Assembly: GCA_017654935.2 (NCBI GenBank)
Contig: CM065693.1
Coordinates: 20,776,822 to 20,840,821, forward strand
DNA from: Phymorhynchus buccinoides
Lineage: Eukaryota > Mollusca > Gastropoda > Neogastropoda > Raphitomidae
Direction of reading: 5' to 3'
DNA length: 64,000 nt
Made by a program: the position numbers and the translations under genes. Positions 1 through 64,000 of this stretch are shown here, one piece after another (positions within the stretch are counted from its first letter, which is position 1; each line of letters begins with the position of its first letter). The notes beneath the pieces were generated by a model, which worked only from the letters and a program-made list of their open reading frames with translations, did not search any database and was not told where the DNA came from.

Positions 1-232
1 TATATATATATATATATATATATACGTTTGAAGGGAATTCATTAAATTAGGAATATTGTCCATGAGGATCTCCAACGGATTGGACGCTAATCTCATCACA
101 AAGGAAAGAAAAATTCAAAAAACAAAAACAAAAAAAAGAGAGCAAGATTTGAAGGTGGTACAGAATAGACGTTAAAATGGAATTCATTAAAGTATTTTCG
201 CCGTCATTAGTAAAAGAGATATCCGCGAACAA

Positions 233-291
233 AACACACACACACGCACACACACACACGCACACGCGCACACGCACGCACACGCACACGC

Positions 292-324
<33 letters not shown>
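233..324. repeat. (CA)n microsatellite
   Basis: Imperfect CA dinucleotide tract with interspersed CG steps. Open frames over it are low-complexity shadows and not genes. Confidence 0.95.
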
Positions 325-328
<4 letters not shown>

Positions 329-1310
329 ACAACCTGAAAGGCTACAAGAGTAGAAACTGAGAAAGTAAAGAGAAATGCAAAACTATAAAGTAAGAAAGCT
401 GTGAAAGTTAACATATTAACTATTATCATTATGGGAAATGGTTGAAGTAAATTAACCCTTCCACTACACGACAACAACACGAAAGATGACAACTGACATT
501 TACATTTAAAGCCGACCTTTGTTGTCATGTTTACTGCATGCGAAGATGTTTTGTCTGGTTCTGAATTTTTTCAAAAGCTGTTCTTGTTTCCCCATCTTCC
601 TCTATTTGCTTCATCTTCTTCTTTTTCTTATTTTTCTTTGTGTGTTTTCTTTCTCTGTCTTCCTTTCTTTATGACAATTTGAGTAAAAATCATTCAATAC
701 GCCTTGTATGTTTATTTAATTCTTTCAGCTGTTTGTTAATAATGTCAGTTTCTACTTTAACCCTTGTTTTCTTGCTTAATTTCCTTGAAATCTTGGAAAC
801 TAATTTATTTTGTTTAAATTTATTCATGTTAAGCATGACAGTACTTGTGTGTTGTATTTGCCAGCTGCCATTATGTACACTACAATGGTAAAAATAGGCA
901 CAGTATAACCTTCAAGTTTGTTGATGCCATTATTCAACTTTGTATAAATTGTTGTATGTGTTGCTGGTGAATAAAAACCTATTTAAACCAAGTACGACTG
1001 GGTAGGGGAGGTGCGGGGGGTGGGGGGTGAGTGGAGCAATGAAACACATAAGCGTAGAGCTACAAAAGATATTATGTTAAGGGTAGATTATTGAAGTGTA
1101 TTAACCCTTTCCACAGTCCATCATAAACGCAAAAGATGGCGACTGACAGAAGAGATTGGGGAAGGCGGCGATTAGCCCATGAAATGCTTTTAGTGCTGAG
1201 TGCATCAAGTGAAACCACTTTAGGCAGGGTTGTGAAGCTTCATGGTGTCTGAATCAATGAAAAGTGATGAGAAAGGGTCATAAATGCGTGCAACTTTGAC
1301 GTTAACTGGG

Positions 1311-1382
1311 TCTTAAAGACCCACCAGGTCACGTGTCAAAATCACGGGTTTCACGTGTTTTCCCTCTTATAGCTGGTAAGAA
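1311..1382. mobile_element. palindromic MITE, one arm
   Basis: The sequence from 'cttaaagacccaccaggtca' through 'ccctcttatagctggtaag' matches one arm of the fuller copies at 7692-7816 and 13297-13428, whose two ends are inverted repeats. Only one arm is recognisable here. Confidence 0.6.
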
Positions 1383-1956
1383 ATCTTGTTTTGACCAGGT
1401 TGGACTCCCATACTAATGTCCCCAAATTGAAAACGAAACATCATTGTAAAGAGCAGCCTCAATTTGAAGTTGGGGGTATTTGTATGTGGGTCTCAGCTAC
1501 CCAGAAAAAACCCAAGGGACTTAATCGTGGTGCGTCAGTGTGTCTTTAAAACGGCATGAAGAACGGATAAAAGTACCGCTGAAAATGCATGTGTCAACAA
1601 TCACTCTCATCTAATCTATTCGTTATTTTGGTGTGTTTTTTAAATTTTATTGAAAAGGTGTATTTGGATGCACAGGGTTTAGGGTTATCAGAGTTGGCAT
1701 TTACTTAGAATTTGGTCCCACGTGTATTTTGTGTTTGACATAAACATGGGGGGAGAAAAGCTCAGAAACAGCTTTAGAATGTCTTTTATTGACCAAACTG
1801 CGTTCCTTACATGAACAAATTGACGCATTGTCTTCGTTTTGTATAATAATAATAATAATAATAATAATAATGCATATTTGTTGCGCTCTTTCTCCAAAGA
1901 ACTCAGAGCGCTTACAAAGTTAACTTTAGACAACAACAACAACAATGAACACTTTG

Positions 1957-2050
1957 GTATAAATGCACCAGCTAGGGATGCGAACATTACGTGTGTGACC
2001 GTTTTTGATTACCCCGCCACGTGGGCAGCCACACTCTGACTTCGGGGGAT
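1957..2050. repeat. dispersed repeat piece (family C)
   Basis: It shares the block 'accccgccacgtgggcagcc' with copies at 30787-30935 and 31567-31715. The type of element is unknown. Confidence 0.6.
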
Positions 2051-2732
2051 TTTAGACTGATGATGTTATGCTGGGAACTTGTCATGGCTTAAGACAATCC
2101 CCGCACAACCATTCAGAGCATAACAACATTTTGATGTAGCCTTGGCGTTCTAGCTTATGTCAACTGGTCTGACACAGCCTCATGCCAAGGCAGATACAAT
2201 TATTAAAATGATTAAACTAAAAATACCACATTCCTCTTCCTCTTCTTTCTTTTTATTTTTGTTGTTCTTATTGATAATAAAAAGTAAATTACGAATTGTT
2301 TTAAGCTTACGTAAAGTATAATACAGTGAATAACACTGCCTTAGTCTTTTCATTGTTATGCGACTTTTGCAACAAAATAAAAATGGTCGTCTTCAAAGAC
2401 TTATGGACTATGCAATAACGTGTCTCAATGCACGTGTGCTGTGAATCATCCTTTTATGGCTATCATCAACTCCGCCCAAAACTGTTGTTTCAGCCCTCAG
2501 TAGTTTGTTTTTAATGGTTGATAACACTTTTGCGAACGAGGTTGGGGGTTTTTTAACTGTGAGGATTGTTGGGGTATCACTCAAATAACAATTGATTAAA
2601 TTTGAAAGATTACCTGGACTTTTTCTTTTTTTATATGAATATTTTTATATATAAATATTTCGGGGGGCAGCAGGTGGATGCCTCGTGCCTCCATACGGGG
2701 AGCTGGACGACCCTGACTCTTCATGAGTCTTC

Positions 2733-3240
2733 CCCCGTGGGGATACCGGGTGGGGGAGGGAAGGGGGAGGGGCTTTCATATAAACAGTTCCCTCAACTTC
2801 TGGAAGTTTTGCGCTTGTAACTTCCCCTAATCTGCCACTCTGCTTCTGCCTTTTCCCTTTGCTTTCTTTCATCGGGTATCTTTCTTACTTGTCTTTCTGG
2901 CCCATTCCAATTTCGGAGGAGCGCAAAGGAGAACATAATTTGGAAAGCAGGAGAATGGGCCAGAAAGACAAGTCAGAAAGATAGCAGATGAAAGAAAGCA
3001 AAGGGAAAAGGCAGAAGTCAAAGAGTGGCAGATTAGAGGAAGTTACAAGCGCAAAACTTCCAGAAGTTGGGGGAACTGTTTATATGAAAGCCCCCCCCCC
3101 CCTTCCCTCCCCCCCCGGTATCCCCACGGGGAGAGACTCGTGATTGCAGCAGGGAGACCAGTGAAAACTGAAAACCGGACACATACGTACCTCACCCATT
3201 ACGGCCATAATGGTCTGGGAACGCAGAAGAAGAAGAAATA
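2733..3240. repeat. dispersed repeat family A, inverted pair
   Basis: A reverse copy is followed immediately by a forward copy. The mirrored parts include 'cttcccctaatctgccactc' against 'gagtggcagattagaggaag', and both outer ends carry the motif 'ggtatccccacgggg' or its complement. The right end is followed by a reverse 'head' block ending near the GAA triplets at 3225-3238. Other copies lie at 6012-6680, 12640-12856, 13499-13822, 31003-31330, 41733-41975 and 53205-53526. No coding capacity is visible. It may be a SINE-like or foldback element. Confidence 0.7.
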
Positions 3241-3283
3241 AAATACTTCTAATCTTCTTTTTTTTGGTGTGACCTGATGATTG

Positions 3284-3291
3284 CCCCCCCC

Positions 3292-3335
<44 letters not shown>
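3284..3335. repeat. poly-C tract
   Basis: About 50 bases of nearly pure C with one T. Similar long homopolymers occur at 7313-7346, 7886-7912, 18386-18433 and 28216-28271. Confidence 0.9.
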
Positions 3336-3597
3336 ACCCAATTCATGTTATGAACGGTGTTTGATTACGTTTCATACAAATTTGGTACTTTGTCACACAG
3401 GCGTCTGTAAAATTCGGGTTGCTCCCACCTGGAAATAAGAGCACGTTGCAGCCAGAGGCGTGCCACCCTTTTTGGGGGGGCATGCGATTTTTGTGTGACT
3501 GGTGAGGAAGGAAAGGGGGGTGGGGGGTAAATGTTGACCAAATGACATCTTTTCCGTTGCCACTGGGTTTAACGTGTGCTAAGTGCATGGGCACGCG

Positions 3598-3628
<31 letters not shown>

Positions 3629-3900
3629 TCCACGTTCAGACCGTAAGGCCTAGTGCAGAGTGAGAGGACAAATCCCCTGTACTCAAGTTCGAACTCGGGT
3701 TTACTGTGCACGAGTCGAACGCGTTACCTCTGTGCCACTCTACATATTCCTGAACAGCCTGCCTTGTCGAAGGCCTACACTCAAAGAATGGATTCCAGTA
3801 GATCATAGAATATGTAATAAACACTTAATTATTTTATTCTCTTTTTTAAAAATAATCTAAGTATTATGTCGGTCTCATGAATTAATACGAATTGTTGTTG

Positions 3901-3901
<1 letters not shown>

Positions 3902-3964
<63 letters not shown>

Positions 3965-3976
3965 ATGTGTGCTTGC

Positions 3977-4007
<31 letters not shown>

Positions 4008-4014
4008 TGCGTTT

Positions 4015-4063
<49 letters not shown>
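3902..4063. repeat. (GT)n microsatellite abutting exon 1 acceptor
   Basis: A long GT tract runs directly into the acceptor of the first recognisable fibrillin exon: its final repeats read gtgtgcag and the exon starts at 4067. The tract therefore takes the place of a normal polypyrimidine tract. Confidence 0.9.
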
Positions 4064-62144
<58,081 letters not shown>

Positions 62145-62930
62145 GTGAGTGCTAGGATGATGGTACGTAATGATGATGATGATGTCACTGTGAGAACTTC
62201 ATGGGGGTGGGTGGGGGGGTACCAGTGCATCTGTAACCCTGGATTCATGCCCAATGAACTCAAGTCTATGTGTGTCGGTGAGTGGTTGAAATATGATGAT
62301 GATGGTAATGATGATGATGATGCCACTGTGAGAACTTCATGGGGGCATACCAGTGCATCTGTAACCCTGGATACATGCCCAGCGAACTCAAGTCTGTGTG
62401 TGTCGGTGAGTGGTTGAAATATGATGATGATGGTAATGATGATGATGATGCCACTGTGAGAACTTCATGGGGGGATACCAGTGCATCTGTAACCCTGGAT
62501 ACATGCCCAGCGAACTCAAGTCTGTGTGTGTCGGTGAGTACTGGGGTGTAATGGTGATGATAGTGATGATGATTTCTACTGTGTACTTCATGGGGGATGT
62601 CAATCATCTGTAACCCTGGCTACGAACCCCAGTCCATGTGTGTTGGTGAGTGGTGGGGTATAATGATGATAATGATCATGATCATGATCATGGTGATGAT
62701 AATGATGATGATGATGATTTCTACTGTGAGAACTTTATAGGGGGATACCAGTGCATCTGTAACCCTGGAAACATGCCCAATGAACTCAAGTCCATGTGTG
62801 TCTGTGAGTGGTTGAGTATGATGATGATGTTTATTTCACTGTGAGAACATTATGTGGGAATACCAGTGCATTTGTAATCCTGGGTACATGCCCAATGAAT
62901 TCTCAAGTCCATGTGTGTCGGTGTGTACAT
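62145..62930 (+). repeat. array of exon 26 3' halves with donors
   Basis: Six truncated copies of the exon 26 3' half end at donors after 62277, 62405, 62533, 62645, 62803 and 62920. Each begins near cactgtgagaacttcatgg and ends tgtgtgtcg before gtgagt, separated by (ATG)n-type microsatellite. The copies diverge progressively: one reads tct/gtgagt and the last has gtgtgt. None has the exon start or an acceptor. Confidence 0.94.
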
Positions 62931-63080
62931 GCTGTAACAAGTCTATTTGTGTGTGACAGAATTCATGCAGCAAAACAAAGTACAGGCATATTATGCAGTG
63001 TGTTTGTCTGCGTGTGTGATATCAATGATCATAGATTCATCATGATCATTGTCATCATCATCATCATTATTATTATTAAT

Positions 63081-64000
63081 GTTTCAAACAGTAACAAATG
63101 TGATGACAATGACTGCCAGTGTTACTAAGTGTGTATCAACATTCCTGATAGTTTTCATATGATCATCATTATCAACATTATGATCATAATGAATGTGATG
63201 ACTTCCGGTGTTGATAAGAGTGCATCAACATTCCTGACAGTTTTCACATCATCGTCATCATCATCATCATCATCATCATCATTGATGTTTCAGACAACAA
63301 CGAATGTGTTGACAATAACGGCCAATGTCAGACAGTCTGCATCAACACCCCTGGCAGCTTAACATCATCATCATTGTCATCATCATCATCACCATCATCA
63401 TCATTGATGTTTCAGACAACAACGAATGTGTTGACAATAACGGCCAATGTCAGTCAGTCTGCATCAACACCCTGGCAGCTTAACATCATCATCATTGTCA
63501 TCATCATTATCACCATCATCATCATTGATGTTTCAGACAACAACGAATGTGTTGACAATAACGGCCAATGTCAGACAGTCTGCATCAACACCCCTGGCAG
63601 CTTAACATCATCATCATTGTCATCATCATCATCACCATCATCATCATTGATGTTTCAGACAACAACGAATGTGTTGACAATAACGGCCAATGTCAGTCAG
63701 TCTGCATCAACACCCTGGCAGCTTAACATCATCATCATTGTCATCATCATTATCACCATCATCATCATTGATGTTTCAGACAACAACGAATGTGTTGACA
63801 ATAACGGCCAATGTCAGTCAGTCTGCATCAACACCCCTGGCAGCTTAACATCATCATCATTGTCATCATCATCATCACCATCATCATCATTGATGTTTCA
63901 GACAACAACGAATGTGTTGACAATAACGGCCAATGTCAGTCAGTCTGCATCAACACCCTGGCAGCTTAACATCATCATCATTGTCATCATCATTATCACC
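63081..64000 (+). repeat. array of exon 27 acceptors and exon starts, runs off window
   Basis: Six good copies start at 63294, 63416, 63537, 63659, 63780 and 63902 after gatgtttcag. Each reads DNNECVDNNGQCQ then VCINTPGS or a frameshifted version, followed by (ATC)n sequence. Two decayed copies begin near 63081 and 63190. The coding part matches the start of the vertebrate cbEGF DIDECSIMNGGCETFC, the next module expected. All copies are truncated, so the complete exon is presumably beyond the right edge. Units alternate 122 and 121 bp. Confidence 0.92.

Larger units (their letters stand above)
1..4066. other. non-coding 5' region, no exon recognised
   Basis: No exon can be supported here. 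It contains a (TA)n tract at 1-24, a short dispersed-repeat piece at 57-95, a (CA)n tract, half of a palindromic MITE at 1311-1382, an AAT triplet run near 1846-1871, a dispersed-repeat piece at 1957-2050, an inverted pair of another dispersed repeat at 2733-3240 and a poly-C tract. The fibrillin gene needs an upstream signal-peptide exon ending with the first two bases of a codon before 4067. I could not identify one, so it is probably further upstream. Confidence 0.6.

Overview
This is a stretch of animal nuclear DNA, most likely from a mollusc-like marine invertebrate. That placement is an inference from intron-rich architecture, very dense dinucleotide microsatellites, MITE-type palindromes, CR1-like LINE fragments and a tRNA-derived SINE; no sequence here fixes the species. 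The window is dominated by one plus-strand gene, a fibrillin. Only about 3.3 kb (26 complete exons, roughly 1,100 codons) of the 64 kb is coding. The rest is intron and repeats. No other protein gene was found.

The gene enters at 4067 and runs off the right edge. Its exons encode, in order: the fibrillin-unique N-terminal (FUN) domain, two EGF modules, hybrid domain 1, two calcium-binding EGF (cbEGF) modules, TB1, a non-calcium EGF with a short linker, five cbEGF, TB2, three cbEGF, hybrid domain 2, one cbEGF, TB3, and a run of cbEGF that continues past the window. This matches vertebrate fibrillin-1/2 almost module for module. The differences are one EGF fewer at the N-terminus, no proline- or glycine-rich spacer after TB1, and one extra cbEGF before TB2. 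All introns between complete exons are phase 1. The signal-peptide exon is not visible.

The most unusual property is in the introns. At about ten exons, a piece of the exon together with one splice site has been tandemly amplified into the adjoining intron. Acceptor-plus-exon-start copies lie upstream of exons 2, 14, 16, 21, 23 and (apparently) 27. Exon-end-plus-donor copies lie downstream of exons 7, 14, 19 and 26. Exon 14 has arrays on both sides. Copy numbers run from two to about 27; the exon 19 array is twenty nearly identical 95-bp units. Two further single decayed exon copies lie upstream of exons 11 and 20, one of them joined to a LINE fragment. The functional exon always sits at the end of its array.

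Region by region: 1-4066 has no recognised exon. 4-26 kb holds the N-terminal exons separated by large repeat-filled introns, including a 66-bp satellite (18.7-20.4 kb) grown inside a MITE. 26-43 kb holds TB1 to TB2 with exon-edge arrays, LINE pieces and nested MITEs. 43-58 kb holds the cbEGF/hybrid 2/TB3 section with more exon-edge arrays and long CT tracts. 58-64 kb holds the start of the long cbEGF run and two final arrays.
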